Source of the DNA: Argentina anserina
Taxonomy: Eukaryota; Streptophyta; Magnoliopsida; Rosales; Rosaceae
Direction: 5' to 3'
DNA: 64,000 bases
Assembly: GCF_933775445.1 (NCBI RefSeq)
Contig: NC_065872.1
Location: forward strand, 23,188,001 to 23,252,000
Below the pieces are notes generated by a model. The model searched no databases. It had not been told where the DNA came from and saw only the letters and a list, made by a program, of their open reading frames with translations. This document shows, in pieces, positions 37,304-50,700 of the stretch (its first letter is position 1; every line of letters starts with the position of its first letter). A program made the position numbers and the translations under genes.

Positions 37304-40207
37304 TTGAAGTATGTTTATATTGATGATTCCCGCACCTTGCCCCTCATTATCTCTTCAAGCTTGTCACATGAACAAGAGACTTTACTTCTTGATATTCTTC
37401 GGAGGCATAAGGGTGCTTTTGGATGGAAGATTAGTGACATAAAGGGGTTGAGTCCCACTCTTTGCATGCACCATATTTACATGGAGGATGAAGCAAAATC
37501 AAGAAGGGAAGCTCAAAGAAGATTGAACCCCAACATGTTAGAGGTGGTGAAGAATGAGATTATTAAGCTCCTTGATAATGGAATCATCTATTCTATCTCC
37601 GATTCCAAATGGGTGTCTCCAATACAAGTGGTGCCTAAGAAAGGAGGAATGACGGTAGTGAAGAATGACAAGGGTGAATTGCAAGGAGGAATGACAAGGG
37701 TTCCACAAAGAATTGCAAACACATGGAGGGTTTGTGTCGACTACCGCAAGTTGAATGCTGCAACAAGGAAGGATCACTTTCCACTCCCTTTCATTGATCA
37801 AATGTTGGAAAGGCTTGCGGGACAAGCATTCTATTGTTTCCTTGATGGCTATAGTGGATATAATCAAGTCCCAATTGCCCCCGAAGATCAAGAGAAGACA
37901 ACTTTCACATGCCCATATGGAACTTTTGCTTACCGAAGAATGCCTTTCGGATTATGTAATGCACCCACCACCTTCCAACGGTGTGTCATGGCCATTCTTG
38001 CCGAGTTGCTTGAGTTTGTAGAAGTCTTCATGGATGACTTTTCTGTGTATGGGAACTCATTTGAAAAATGTCTTGATCATCTCTCCCTTGTCCTTAAGAG
38101 GTGTGAAGAGACGAATCTAGTGCTTAATTGGGAGAAATGTCAGCTCATGGTGCAAGAAGGGATTGTTCTTGGCTACAAAATATCATCGAAGGGGATTGAA
38201 GTAGATAAAGCTAAGGTTGAAATCATTGAGAAGTTGCCCCCTCCCGTGAATGTAAAAGGTGTAAGAAGCTTTCTTGGGCATGCCGGTTTTTACCGAAGGT
38301 TTATAAAAGATTTCTCCAAGATAGTGAAGCCTCTTTGTGATCTATTGGCCAAGGAGACTCAATTTATATTTGATGAAGCATGTTTGAAGGCATTTGAGAG
38401 GATAAAGGAGTTGCTTACCAATGCTCCTATTATTTGCTCACCGGATTGGACTCTCCCATTTGAAATTATGTGTGATGCAAGTGATTATGCCTTGGGAGCA
38501 GTGTTGGGACAACGCAAGGAGAAACTCTTACATGCCATCTACTATGCAAGCAAGACCTTGAATGATGCCCAAGTAAACTATACTACCACCGAGAAAGAGT
38601 TATTGGCGGTGGTATTTGCCTTAGAAAAGTTCCGAAGCTATCTCTTGGGGTCTAAAGTCATTATCCACACGGATCATTCCGCACTCAAGTATTTATTGTC
38701 TAAGAGTGATGCCAAGCCAAGACTTTTGAGGTGGATTTTACTTCTTCAAGAGTTTGACATTGAAATTGTCGACAAGCCCGGCAAGGTTAACTTGGTAGCG
38801 GATCATCTCTCTCGACTTACTCATCAAAGTGAAGATAATGGGGTGCCTTTGGATGAATCATTTCTGGATGAGAGGTTGTTTTCCATTGTTGAGAAGAAGC
38901 TACCATGGTTTGCACATTTGGTTAACTTCTTGGCAAGTGGGGGGAAATGCTTTCCTAAGACATTTGATTTCCATTCAAGAAGGAGACTCATTAAAGAAGC
39001 AAGGCACTACTTTTGGGATGATCCATACTTATTCAAGCAATGCAAGGATCAATTGGTGAGGAGATGCATTCCGGAGGAAGAAATACAAAGTGTCTTATCT
39101 TTTTGCCACGATCAAGCTTGTGGCGGTCACCATGGAGGAAAGAAAACGGCCCAAAAAGTACTTAATTCTGGGTTTTGGTGGCCGTCATTATTTAAAGATG
39201 CACATTCTTATGTGAGCTCTTGTGATCGTTGTCAAAGGGTAGGCAATATTTTCTCAAGAGACCAAATGCCTTTGAACTATATGCTTGAAGTGGAGATATT
39301 TGATGTATGGGGCATAGACTTTATGGGACCCTTCCCAAGTTCATATGGCTATCTCTATATCCTTGTGGGAGTTGATTATGTAAGCAAATGGGTTGAGGCC
39401 GTGGCCACCAAGGTAAATGACCACAAGGTCGTGCTCAAGTTCCTTAAAGAGCACATCTTCACAAGATTTGGCACACCTAGAGCAATAATTAGTGATGGAG
39501 GCTCCCATTTTATGAACAAGTCATTTGCGGCCTTATTGAAGAAATATGGGGTTAAGCACAAAGTCTCGACACCATACCACCCCCAAACAAATGGCCAAGT
39601 TGAAATATCTAACCGGGAGATAAAGAGCATCCTTGAAAAGGTGGTGTGTACAACTAGAAAAGATTGGGCAATGAAGCTTTCTGATGCTCTATGGGCTTAC
39701 CATACCGCATTCAAAACACCTATCGGAATGTCTCCATATCGCCTTGTTTATGGAAAGGCTTGTCATTTACCGGTTGAGTTGGAGCATAAGGCTTATTGGG
39801 CATTGAAGACCCTCAATTTTGACATAGAAAAGTGTGGTGAGGAGCAGAAGTTAGAGCTTTGTGAGCTAGAGGAGCTTCGGATGGATGCCTATGAAAATGC
39901 AAAGATTTATAAAGAGAAAACTAAGGTATTCCACGACCAAAGGATCAAAACCAAGCACTTGGAGGTTGGGAAACTTGTACTTCTTTTCAACTCCAAATTA
40001 AAGTTGTTTCCCGGCAAGCTAAGATCAAGGTGGATTGGGCCATTTGATCTTGTTGAAGTATTTAGTCATGGGGCGGTCACATTGAAGAACTTAAGAGATG
40101 GATCTACCTTTAAGGTTAATGGTCATCGAGTAAAGCCTTACCTAGAGGGTGCACCAAAAGATACTTATGCGGAGGTGAAGTACTTCGAGGACCCTCTCAC
40201 CATTTGA
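37304..40207 (+). CDS. Athila Pol: reverse transcriptase, RNase H, integrase
   Basis: A 967-residue open frame, +1 relative to gag-protease; the match to the upstream frame shifts at about 37305-37320. The ATG at 37304 is therefore unlikely to be a true start. Reverse transcriptase: [20 protein letters not shown], then the catalytic FMDD at about 242-245. RNase [14 protein letters not shown] near 390 and TDHSALKYL. Integrase: HHCC zinc region ([20 protein letters not shown]), [10 protein letters not shown] near 668, IISDGGSHF near 729 and [10 protein letters not shown], with 35 residues between the second Asp and the Glu. About six extra residues (QGGMTR) before [12 protein letters not shown], next to a direct repeat of GAATGACAAGGGT (37663 and 37689), may be a small insertion. 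No env frame follows. Confidence 0.94.
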   Translation: MKYVYIDDSRTLPLIISSSLSHEQETLLLDILRRHKGAFGWKISDIKGLSPTLCMHHIYMEDEAKSRREAQRRLNPNMLEVVKNEIIKLLDNGIIYSISDSKWVSPIQVVPKKGGMTVVKNDKGELQGGMTRVPQRIANTWRVCVDYRKLNAATRKDHFPLPFIDQMLERLAGQAFYCFLDGYSGYNQVPIAPEDQEKTTFTCPYGTFAYRRMPFGLCNAPTTFQRCVMAILAELLEFVEVFMDDFSVYGNSFEKCLDHLSLVLKRCEETNLVLNWEKCQLMVQEGIVLGYKISSKGIEVDKAKVEIIEKLPPPVNVKGVRSFLGHAGFYRRFIKDFSKIVKPLCDLLAKETQFIFDEACLKAFERIKELLTNAPIICSPDWTLPFEIMCDASDYALGAVLGQRKEKLLHAIYYASKTLNDAQVNYTTTEKELLAVVFALEKFRSYLLGSKVIIHTDHSALKYLLSKSDAKPRLLRWILLLQEFDIEIVDKPGKVNLVADHLSRLTHQSEDNGVPLDESFLDERLFSIVEKKLPWFAHLVNFLASGGKCFPKTFDFHSRRRLIKEARHYFWDDPYLFKQCKDQLVRRCIPEEEIQSVLSFCHDQACGGHHGGKKTAQKVLNSGFWWPSLFKDAHSYVSSCDRCQRVGNIFSRDQMPLNYMLEVEIFDVWGIDFMGPFPSSYGYLYILVGVDYVSKWVEAVATKVNDHKVVLKFLKEHIFTRFGTPRAIISDGGSHFMNKSFAALLKKYGVKHKVSTPYHPQTNGQVEISNREIKSILEKVVCTTRKDWAMKLSDALWAYHTAFKTPIGMSPYRLVYGKACHLPVELEHKAYWALKTLNFDIEKCGEEQKLELCELEELRMDAYENAKIYKEKTKVFHDQRIKTKHLEVGKLVLLFNSKLKLFPGKLRSRWIGPFDLVEVFSHGAVTLKNLRDGSTFKVNGHRVKPYLEGAPKDTYAEVKYFEDPLTI

Positions 40208-42181
40208 GCAAGCATTATGGACCTTGTTAATGTCCTTAAACTTAAACCCGTCTTGGCGGACTCCAAGGGTTAGCATAATAAGATGGAGCTAAGGGATTGC
40301 AAGGACCAACGAGCTTTGTGGGTTTTCACCATCCACAATTGGCACTATGGAGCTATATGAGATCTTCAAAGAGTTTGCGTTTTCTTATCCTTTACTCTCA
40401 TTTTTCTAAGCATGATTAGTTGTGTTTGTGTTTCCATGTTAATAAATTATGGCAATGAGAGTTTGGATAGTCATTTCATACTTGACCAATGAATGAAACA
40501 CAAAAGATTTAGCTTTTATTGAAAGGATTATCCAAAGTTTAAGTGTGAGGTGCTTGCTAGGCAATTGTGTTGGTTAGTTTGTATTGACTAGCATGTGGTA
40601 AATAATATACATAGTTTATACCTTATATTTATTTCACTATTGTTCACGGCACATTGAGGACAATGTGTAAATTAAGTGTGAGGTGTAAGGCTAAGTAATT
40701 TCATTCCTTATAATTTTTTTATGTTTACTTTATAAAAAAAATCCATAAAAATTGAGATATTTTGAAAAATGAAAAAACAAGTTTGTTTGTGGTTTACTTG
40801 CTTGGTGCCAATAACAAAACAATCATCATATTTGGATAGATTGATTTTGAGCATGTTTAGCGGTTAAAAATCAATGCTTTGTTAATAGGAGGATTTGGCA
40901 TTTTGTGCTCACATATGTTTAGAGTCATATTGCCTATGTCATTTCAAATGCATTCATGTGTGAAAGATGAGGACTATTTTTGTTGAAACGATCTTTGCCT
41001 ATGTGAGATTTTGAGCCGATGAGAGTGCATAAAAGTTTCTAATGCACTAGTTGTTTCATTGTGCGATCAATTCATTGTGCTTGCAATCTAGAACTTGCTT
41101 TAAATCTTTCGAGACATTTATCAAGGCATGAGTTGTTATTGGGGAAGACCAAGGCATTAGGTATCCACCAAAGCCAAATAGGTTTTATCCTTTAAAAATT
41201 TTCCATTAGTAAGCCAATTTGAGCCTATGTAGTTTTGTGTTAGCCTTTTCATTTCTTTACCACCATAAATGTCTACCATTCTTAAACTTAAACATTTTTT
41301 TTTCTATCCTCTCTAAGCCAAGTGGTAAGCAATGTGAGTCCTATTGTTAGTTTGGTGCTTGTAAATGAGTTTGAGATATTTCAAAAGAATAAGTGTGAGG
41401 TGGGGTAGATTAGTCTTGTGTGTAGCCAAGAAAAAGAAAAATGGTGACTCTAGACATGTTCACAATATCAAAAGAATCAATCAAAATCAAATATGGATTA
41501 GGGTCACCAAAAATTAGTGCTAGTAAAAAAAAATTTGTTGCAAAAAAAAAAAATCTAAAAAAAAGTGAGGAGAATAATTTAGTAGTCTAGTTGTACTTGA
41601 GTTTGTGGAATCAAGAACTTACAAAGCACATAGAGTTGTGAAAGTGTATTATGAGATCTCAACAAGAGAATTGCTTACTATGAGGCTTAGAATTTGTGAT
41701 ATATTTCATTTTATTTCTTAAGCTTCTACCTTAAGCCCTATACAACCAAAATAAAAGACCTTGTGATCCGAGAGAACTCATGTAATGATCATGTGGAGAA
41801 AAGATTGAAGAACAAGCATATGGAAAGCGTGTCCATTGAATTGCTTTTGAGTGTAAACACTAACCAAAAACACTTGAGTGAAAATGAGTGTATCCATGTG
41901 AGTTTGATGGTTAGACAAATGTAGTCCAAGTTAATCATATATGGATGACTTTAAGATGACACACATGGCATACGCATATATATACTTTCTTGAGCATGAC
42001 ATTCCAAATCCATTTATTAGCCTTGCATTTCGAAAATTTAGTTTCTAATCATGCTCAATTGATATCATGGTTCTTTAAAGGAATTGGTTGAATTCAAGAT
42101 GGAAGCAAGTAACCCATTTAGTTTGGTTGTGTTTAGTTTTGATTTGCTTGAGGACAAACAAAGTCTAAGTGTGAGGTAGTT
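40208..42181 (+). other. Non-coding 3' region of Athila element
   Basis: There is no env-like frame. It contains ACATTGAGGACAATGT (40651-40666) and four copies of the purine motif AAGTGTGAGG at 40541-40550, 40674-40683, 41391-41400 and 42167-42176; the last abuts the 3' LTR and is the presumed polypurine tract. Confidence 0.8.
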
Positions 42182-44150
42182 TGTTAGGTTAATATTAACC
42201 TAGTAATGTTTGCCTTATTCTTATTCTTTTGCTTTATATTTTTGTATATTTATTTATTTCTTTTTACGTTTCCTACTCATGCTAGGAAAATGTGCAAATG
42301 ATCGGAAACACGTCAAGAAGAGTAGATTTAGCGCACATTATGGATTCGGGTGAAAGTTTTAAGCCAAAAAGAGCAAATGTGGAGATTTCATAAGAAAAGA
42401 AAAGTCAACGCCGGAAAATGCCGGTTAAACTCCGGCGATGAGAAGGTGGTTGCTGGAAATGGTGGTAGTTAAAGTCAATAAGTCAATGAAGCATATTGGT
42501 GAATTATGAATTGTAAATTTTAATTTACAATTTAAATTCAAAATAGAAGAAGACAAATAAAGGAGACAATTTCAAGAACAAGATCCTCAATTTGTGCTCC
42601 ATGAATTGGGGATTTAAATTTAAAATAGAAGAAGACAAATGAAGGGGACCATTTCAAGAACAAGATCCACAATTTGTGCTTCTACATTTGTCCACCATAT
42701 CTAACCATTCATCCCATTACATCTCCACCATTCATTTGTGACCTTAAGGCCTTTAAATACCCTCATTCTTCACAAATTCGTGCATTCTCCTTCACCACAC
42801 TAAAACTCCATCAAAACTTCATATTTTCCATAGTTTTAACATAGTTTTCTTAGGCCTAAGTCATAGATATCAAGTTGTGCAAAGAAAAGTGTAAAGTGTC
42901 TTGAGTTTTCACCAAAAACTAAAGATCCTTTACACCCTTGATCAATCACAAACTTGTTTCATAGATTTGGGTCACTTCACTCTCTTTATCCTCTACTCAT
43001 ACTCTTTCTCAACCCTTGTTCTTTGTTCCTAGATTGTGTGGATAAAGTATGGTGTTCATGGAGTTCTTCTTTTGTTAGAACCCATTAATACCATACTTAG
43101 AAGCATTTTCTTTCTTATTACATCTTTGTGGGTAGTAAACCTTTAGAGATACGGTTTGGTATTATTTGTACCAAACCCTTGGTAATCTCTTCTCTCTTTA
43201 CTCTACTTCTCTTTTGATGTATTTCATTTTCAAGGGTGTTGTATTTAATGGGTTGTGAGTAGTTGGATTTGAGGCTAGGCTAGCCCTAGCCAAACTCATG
43301 TGCTAATGAATTCATTTTACTTTTAATTGATGTTGATGCATGTTGAATCTATGGGCTTCTACACTTAAAATGCTTACTAAATGTGTTACTAGTTTTGTCA
43401 CCTAGAAACATGTTTAGGTAATTAATGAATCGAAACTTGAACTTGACAACTTCTTGAATCCGTGAGCATGGGTAGCCTTTAGGTGGTGGCTTAGTGTTTC
43501 TTACGGGAAATACTAAGTTGCTTGAATTTCTTACCATGAACTTAATGCTTGTTCCATGAGTGTAATTACTCTAAGGGAGTGTTATGCTTGTGGTACACAG
43601 CCCACTTGTATTATAAGGTAATATAATTGGGACTAAGGTTTTGTGATTTAATTTGGCTCCAAAAGACTTTGTTAAATTACATGATTAGTTGGTTTCTTGG
43701 TAGCTTCACCAAAGCACTAGGGGGAAGTTTGTCAAACATGTTATGCATTAATCTTGAGTTACATTTGTGCATGAGTAAGGCTAGTTGCAATGCCTAAGTC
43801 TCTACTCCTCTTTTGATTCTATCTCTACATTCACCGTTCTTTGTTGTTTTAGTGCAAGAATTAGTTTACTTAGCTTAATTCTAAAATCAACCAAGTCGAT
43901 TCACTACCACTTGTTAATACCATCTCCATGATTCTTAGCTTCCAAAGGGCTAAGGTTGTGAACTTGTAAAAAGTTAGAATGCATGTTTTTCTAGTTTTTC
44001 TTGCGAAAATCTAGTTAGAGTTGAGTTTCCCCCAATCCCTTGGGTACGATACTCTACACTTTCCCTTACTAAAACTTGACATCCTATACTTGGGAGTAGG
44101 TAGTTTCACCCATAAATACACATAATCATACTTAAGTGATTCAACCAACA
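42182..44150 (+). repeat. 3' LTR of Athila element (1969 bp)
   Basis: Same length and ends as the 5' LTR; about twenty scattered substitutions by eye (for example GTGGATTTA versus GTAGATTTA near 42324). It is followed by CATGT and the rest of peroxidase exon 2. Confidence 0.95.
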
Positions 44151-44770
44151 CATGTCCGTCAACAGTCTCTTGTGCTGATATCATAACCCTCGCCACTAGA
44201 GATGCAGTGGTTTTAGCCGAAGGCCCGAGCTACAAATCACCCACCGGACAGCGTGACGGCGTAGTATCAAATCCCAACGAGGTCAACTTGCCCGGTCCGT
44301 CCTTCTCTGTGTCTCAGGCATTGCAGGCCTTCACAGCCAAAGGAATGACTCTGAACGATATGGTGACTCTTTTGGGTGCACACACCGTTGGTGTTGCGCA
44401 CTGTAGCTTTTTTGACGATAGGCTCTCCAACTTCCAAGGGACAGGCTCTCCCGATCCTTCAATGGATCCAGCTTTGGTTACCAAGTTGAAAAACATGTGC
44501 GCGGGACCTAATGATCCTACTGCATTTTTGGACCAGAAGACATCATTTGCCTTTGATAATGAATATTACAACCAGGTTAATTTGAAGAGAGGTGTGATGC
44601 AGATTGACCAGGAGCTAAGTTTGGATAAGTCCACAGCTGGTATTGTTTCTGGGTTTGCATCAAATGGTGGCAGATTCAGCCAGAGTTTCGCAACTGCTAT
44701 GTTAAAGATGGGAAGCCTTCAGGATGGAAATGCCGGTGAAATCAGGAAAAATTGTAGAGTTTTTAATTAA

Positions 44771-46180
44771 TCAATTAATGACGTTGTAATAGTTGGAAGT
44801 AAATATGATTTCCACAATCCCAAATAATGTCATGTGTACTTTTTAAAACTATATCTAACCATAGTTGATATTATCAATAAATATAAATAATTTTTTTCTA
44901 GTTCTATTTTCAACGATTCACAGCTCTTTTTATACATTTTTCATTTCAAGAAATTAAGCCCTCCCATTATCTTGTTAGACGTACACCAGCCCTTCTCTTG
45001 AAACTCATCTTCTCTCCCCTTCACCAATTTCTCTCTCTCATCGTGTAATCTTCACCCTTCCTTTCTTATAGATTCTCTCTTTAGTTTTCAAAAATCTAAT
45101 TGAGTGAGAACTAAAGTGTTTTAATTTTCAATTCTAATGCTTGTCCATGATTAATTATACAATTACGTGCTTTCATTTTTGAACTCGGGTTTATAACAAA
45201 ATCAACTCAACCAAGTTGTTGGTTATACGATTTATTGGTACCGGGTACAATATGTTCATGTAGCTACATATATAATTATGTTTTGGCTCCAAGTCATTCG
45301 GTCAAGGCTTTGGTCGAGGAAGAATGCATGTATTGGACATAAATATTAGACATGTATGAAATAAATTAAAAAAATATACAATCAAGTCTAACATTTAGCA
45401 AAGAACATAACACCTTTGATTATTAATTAATATTGCTTAGTTGCTAACCATAGTTAGATATAGTTAGAAAAAGGACACATGCATGTCATTTATATGGAAG
45501 GGTGGGCACCATGGTGAGCAAATTAGGGTGGTTGGTAAATTTATTTCCGTAATGGAATAGTTCATTCAACTTTATTGATTTATATTGTTTTGATAATAAA
45601 TTAATAATCTAGACACATAGTTATTATGTGATTCATGTCTTCAAAGAGTTTGAATGTGGTGACTTACGAAATAATTTGCAAATATCTTGAATATATTATT
45701 GTAAATGCATGTGATATATAGGAAAGACGTGGATTGAGAACCAGTGGCAATCATGTCTATTGAAACTATGAAAATTGAGTAACTGACCAGCCTAACAACC
45801 TTCATGCGTTCACAAGAGCTCGAGTTTGTAAATTTTTCCAGTTAACAAAATAAATCTTATATATATATATGGTTAATTTGAGACAATATCAATATCAATA
45901 GAATAATGGACCACATACATGTTTGTCACTCTTCAAAACTGTATCTTTTTTTTTATACTATTAAATATTAATATTACTTCTTTGAACAAGTAGACAAACT
46001 AGACATGTATGCATACTGTTCAGTTGCAGAATATATTGACCACGTAGTCAGATTGGCCAGCTGTGTACTAGACATGCATATAGAGTTCGATGAATGCATG
46101 TACTATTCACCAAGTAGTGTTTTCATTATTGTTAGTCTTCCCTATGGAGTTGATTGTGTGATTGAGAATGACCGTTATTT
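44771..46180. other. Peroxidase 3' flank, no gene
   Basis: AT-rich sequence beginning with a probable 3' UTR (AATAAATATAAATAA near 44876-44890 could serve as a poly(A) signal). No further gene or delimitable element was recognised; the 75-codon frame at 46005 has no motif. Confidence 0.45.
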
Positions 46181-46189
46181 GCATGGTGT

Positions 46190-47153
46190 TATAAAGTACG
46201 GACACAGACACGGACACGATTCGATATGTTAACATGGTATATTAAAATTTTTTTGAACACAGACATGCAGTGGATACGCTAATTAAATATTATTTTAATA
46301 TATATAAATATAAAAATACCTAATAAAAATTTATTGAAACATACTAAATTTAATTAATACATATATTCATATATTCTTCGGCATACATTGATATATATAG
46401 GTAATAGAAAATAGGGCCATGTGGGCAGCTGTTGGATCAGCTTGAGCCAAATTACACGGCCAAGATTAAGTCACCATGATGAACTCCAACTTGCAGACTT
46501 TCCAATTTCCTCTCGTTTCAGTTCTCATCCAATTCGCATATGATCAATTCATCCAATTCTCTATGAATCAAGCGTGTTTTCCTTTGGCAGGGAGTAATTC
46601 ATGACGTAATCAATCTATTGTACCAATAGTGACAGCAATTCTTTGTGTCAGCTGAACAATTATACCTTGATTTTTCTATTAGTTTCAACCATTTCTAACT
46701 TACCTAGAAACCTCAACCTTTCTTGTACCCATTCCCAATCGACCCTTACTTATAACCTAGCCGTTGAACTCCTATAACCCAAAAGTCCCTGACCATTGCA
46801 AGCAAAATCATTGTATAAATGTATAATTGTTGTTCAAGATGGGGGAGTAAGGTAAAAGTGAGCGGTTATAGGAACATGTTCAATTGGGTGTGAAGAAATT
46901 CAATCTCCTTTCTTTGTTTCGTTTCCTATGTGTTTGATTGGGCATGAAAGAACATCACTATGCCGATATGAAGAGAGAGAAGAGAACCCAGCAAAAGAGT
47001 ATCTCGTGTCCTTGGCGTGTCTATTTAGGATAAAGACATGTCTAAGCCGTGTCTGAGCAACAGTGGTGTATCCGTACGTATTTCAATGTGTCCAAGCGTA
47101 TTCGTGTCCGGTGTCGGACAACGTGACTAGCATGCCGTGTCCATGCTTCTTAG
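46190..47153. mobile_element. TIR element with GTGTCC-rich ends, copy 2, 9-bp TSD
   Basis: GCATGGTGT is duplicated exactly at 46181-46189 and 47154-47162. Inside it, the ends are related inverted repeats (TAAAGTACGGACAC at the left, AAGAAGCATGGACAC on the opposite strand at the right) with GGACAC/GTGTCC runs. An AT block (TTAAATATTATTTTAATATA) matches the sister element at 29101. The 9-bp duplication points to a Mutator-like transposase. No coding capacity was recognised. Confidence 0.85.
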
Positions 47154-47410
47154 GCATGGTGTAATTAGATGAATCATGAATGCGTAAACGGGATTATTTA
47201 ATATTGAGGCTGAATATATATTAATGAGCTTATCATAACTAATGTTTAGCATGATTGAAGATACTAATAAAAAATCGTAAGGGTCTTGATTGGCTTAGTA
47301 CGTAATCGACCCATCTCTTCGTCTTTATTTTTGATGAAGTTGAATATGATTAATGCCAAGGAGGTGTCCCTGTATGAGGCTACTGAAGAAGTAATTGAAC
47401 TATATTTAAT

Positions 47411-48089
47411 AAGCTAGCAAAAGGAATAGTCCTAAAAAAACCCTATGCTCTCTCCAAATCCTATTCGGCAGCCTCCCTCTGCCTTCCTTTTATTATGGTG
47501 GTTTCTCTTAGCCTCCCAACTATCTAGGTGGTTGCCCAGAACCTCCTCTCTTTCATGGTGACCTTCTTTGGCCGTCCTTCCCTTCTTCCCATGGTGGCAG
47601 TCGGGTTCCAGTAGCAAAGGTGCATCTGAATCAAAATTTCATTGGTGGTGGTCTAGGCTTCGTGTGCCTAAGGGGATGTTTGTTCTATTGGCAGATGAAG
47701 TCACGCAGCCATGGCGACCTGGAGGTGCTAAGATTTCTACCGGAATCCGGCGAAGACGGCTCTTAGGATGAGTGGCTGTATGGCTAACCCATGCTAGGGT
47801 TTCCCATAGTTGGGCTTGGGCCTAGGCTTTCGGAGCCGGGTCTAAAATCATAATTTAGTGGTTTTCCTAACCTATCGCTTTGCTTCTATAAGTCGTAGAA
47901 TATGTTTTTTTTTATATCTAATTTTTGTTCAATTCAGAGATAGTTCTTAAAGAATAGATCTATGTTATGTATTAAATTTGAGTTTTCGGCTCAAGACCTC
48001 TTCTCTGTTGCTCGACAACAGTGGAGTATGTAATTGTTATTCAGACATTCGCTTTATTTATAAAATCCGAGTGGATTTCATTCAAAAAC
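47411..48089 (+). mobile_element. Short LINE-derived insertion with 18-bp target duplication
   Basis: AATTGAACTATATTTAAT is present at 47393-47410 and 48090-48107. A long perfect duplication of this kind is made by LINE-type (target-primed) insertion. The element ends ...GATTTCATTCAAAAAC, a short A-rich tail, preceded by CTTTATTTATAAAATCCGAG, a sequence style seen at plant LINE 3' ends. The 5' part is CT/GGTGG-rich, like other LINE 5' regions here. At 679 bp it lacks reverse transcriptase, so it is internally deleted or a non-autonomous derivative. Confidence 0.85.
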
Positions 48090-48107
48090 AATTGAACTAT
48101 ATTTAAT

Positions 48108-48517
48108 TACAATAGTTTATCCATTGTAATCACTTAACTGAGATACTTGTACAATTAATTGTGTTGCTACCTCTTTTAATTCTTCTTTAGATTGTCATTT
48201 TTTCTTTATTTCTTGAGAATAAAGGGCTAGTATGGCTGAATGAAACAATCCCACCGGATGTCAAAATTATTCAATAAATTACCATACAAGTGACAACATT
48301 ATTAATTAACGTATGGTTTTATAACAATTTTATTAAATTTTATGGTATGAGTAAGGTAACAAAATTTATTTTTTCCATGTTTTTAATTTAATTTATGACT
48401 TTTTCCATATATATATTATTATTAACATTTATGAATTAGAACAATAACTCTATTGAACAATAAAAAAAACTAATAGAAAAACTCCATCGAATATTGTTTG
48501 GTATATTTTCTTGTTTA
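48108..48517. other. Intergenic, nothing recognised
   Basis: Very AT-rich sequence with poly-T/A runs and no gene-like frame. Confidence 0.4.
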
Positions 48518-48835
48518 AAAGAGGGATAGCTCATTGACCAACTTTTCGATTACATTTCCACATTTCCATCATTCAATTTTTAGGGTCTAATGTGTAGATC
48601 ACATATGTAAAATTTTAGCCAAAATGGTGATCATTAATGTATCAAACTTGGTGAAAGCAATGAACACGTTAAATCTGTCAAACCTGAAACGTGCATGCTT
48701 ATATGTTTAAATTCCAATTTTGCTGAAATTTTATAGATGTGATTTACACATTAGACCGTAAAAGTTGAACGGTGTAGATGTAATTGAAAAGTTGGTTAAG
48801 TGACCTATCTTTTTTTTAAACCAAAAAAAGGAATC
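48518..48835. mobile_element. Palindromic MITE
   Basis: The two halves are inverted copies of about 130 bp: TCATTGACCAACTTTTCGAT, then GGTCTAATGTGTAGATCACA on the left, matched on the opposite strand by TCACTTAACCAACTTTTCAA and GGTCTAATGTGTAAATCACA. The whole could fold into one long stem. Borders and target duplication are obscured by poly-T, so family assignment is open. Confidence 0.7.
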
Positions 48836-49781
48836 ACTCACTAGAAGAGCTATGTGTGTGTATGTGTGTACATATGAACTCGCATACCCAAACAAGTCCT
48901 CTAATATATTGAGTTTTCACTATATGGTCTAGATCATTTGAGCCCACAAACGGGGTTAATGTTATGGAGTGTGACCAAGGTCACCTAATCATAGAGGAAT
49001 GTGTGAGAGATACCCATTTGTGATGACCCATCTATAAGAGTTAACAGGGTAAGTGATTTATTATCATTGATCAATAACTTGTTTACTAGAAGTCAGTTAA
49101 TCATTTATACAACCTATACCCCCTTGTAAAACACTGGTGAGGCTTCAATATGGTTATGACAGTGTTTGGTGAGATACCGGTGACTTCTAGAAAAATCTTA
49201 TTGGGGAGTTATTAGGGGTCAGTAATTTAATACAAAGTTATTGGGAGTAAGTAAGTTTACAATAGGGATTATTGCCCCTAGTAAAACTTCCACAAAGGTC
49301 CAGTATGATTTTGGCAATGTCATGAAACATATGAAAAAAAAAATGACGAAATTTTGATGACATGCAAAAAGTTCGGCAACCAATAACCAAAGTCCAACAA
49401 CTGCATTCTGATGATCATAGGCCGACAACCCGCAACTAGCATGGTGATCAAATTTCAGCGATCGGTGACGAGAATAGGATGACCGGTGACCACATACGGG
49501 CGAGAATCTGACAAAATATTGGAGAACTTTCTCTCTCTATTAGGGTTTTAATATAGTCTCAAAAATACACAAAACAATAAGGAAAGAAATAGTTTTTGTA
49601 AAATAAATGGTCAAATTTTACATTGCGTCGTTAAATGGAAAAATAAGGTTTCCAATTTAGTATCAAATAGTCATTTTCTCAAAGAAGTTTTCTCACAAAT
49701 TTCATCCATCTTTGGACATGTCGGATTTGTGGGCCATTGCTTGTCACTAAACTCTTGCAAGTTGTTATTGCCTCTGGGCTT
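48836..49781. other. Intergenic, nothing recognised
   Basis: There is no motif-bearing open frame; the 69-codon minus-strand frame at 49219-49428 is hydrophobic and unrecognised. No terminal repeats were found. Confidence 0.4.
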
Positions 49782-50690
49782 TTACAAAATCTATTTTTTG
49801 AAATGACAATTCATTCATTCAAGCCATATTACCTACAACCAACAAAAGTCATGAAGGCCTAAAGAGACACATCAACCCGCTATACAAGACCAAGGGGATA
49901 CAGATGATAGACCAATTATTAAAATGAGCCCGATGCTAGAAAAACAAAAAAGCCAACCCCAATTAAACAAAGAAAGAGGCTAGCCCAACAGATTGACTGA
50001 CAAAACCAAAAACCAAAACAAAAAAGCTAGCCTAACAAACAAAATAAAATAAAGATCTTGATTCTTGAGTATGGAACCCAAGAAAAAGATCCCATACACC
50101 CAAGACCAACCTCCAGATAGCCTTATTGGGCCAAGAGACAAGGGCCCAAACCCAGGCCCAGTCCTAGCCACCTCCCAGATCTGCCACTGCATAGAATTAC
50201 CACTGACCTACAGTAGAGGAACTACCCCAAACGCCACCGATATTGTCTCCATTGCCGCCGCCACCTGACTCTCTGACTTTGGCACAAGATCGCCGAAGCA
50301 AAAGCCACCTCCAAAACCATAAAATACTGGCACAAGACCGCCAACATCCACCACCCAACTAGCACCTAATGTAATAACCCTAATTTTTTCAAACAATATT
50401 TGGTTTGATTTGAATTCTATATAGTTGTGAACTTTAATTAGAATGAATGTGATTTTTTGCGACATTACGAAATGAGAAACCAGAACGTTCTCGGAACGTT
50501 TAGTTCAAAAAACGTGACGTTACCGCAACCTAAATATCGACTTTTATTCCGTCACTCGGTTATGAAAACGTTCTTCACGAAACTTGTAGACCTCGTCGAT
50601 ACGAGTTCGTGAGTATGTGACGTATTCTAATCGGACGTCGAACGTAAAAGTTATTAACGTCAGAAGTTGGTTTCCGATTTTGGAAACGAG

Positions 50691-50700
50691 TATAAAAAGG
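50691..50700 (+). promoter_or_regulatory. TATA box in family A solo LTR
   Basis: TATAAAAAGG about 320 bp into the LTR, followed by TTAGGGTTTCC and a CTCTCTCT-rich leader. In copy 1 a TATA-like sequence was not located at the same place. Confidence 0.5.

Noticed and set aside
40208..42181. Search for an env-like gene in the Athila element
   Set aside because: No frame of sufficient length or with membrane segments was found.
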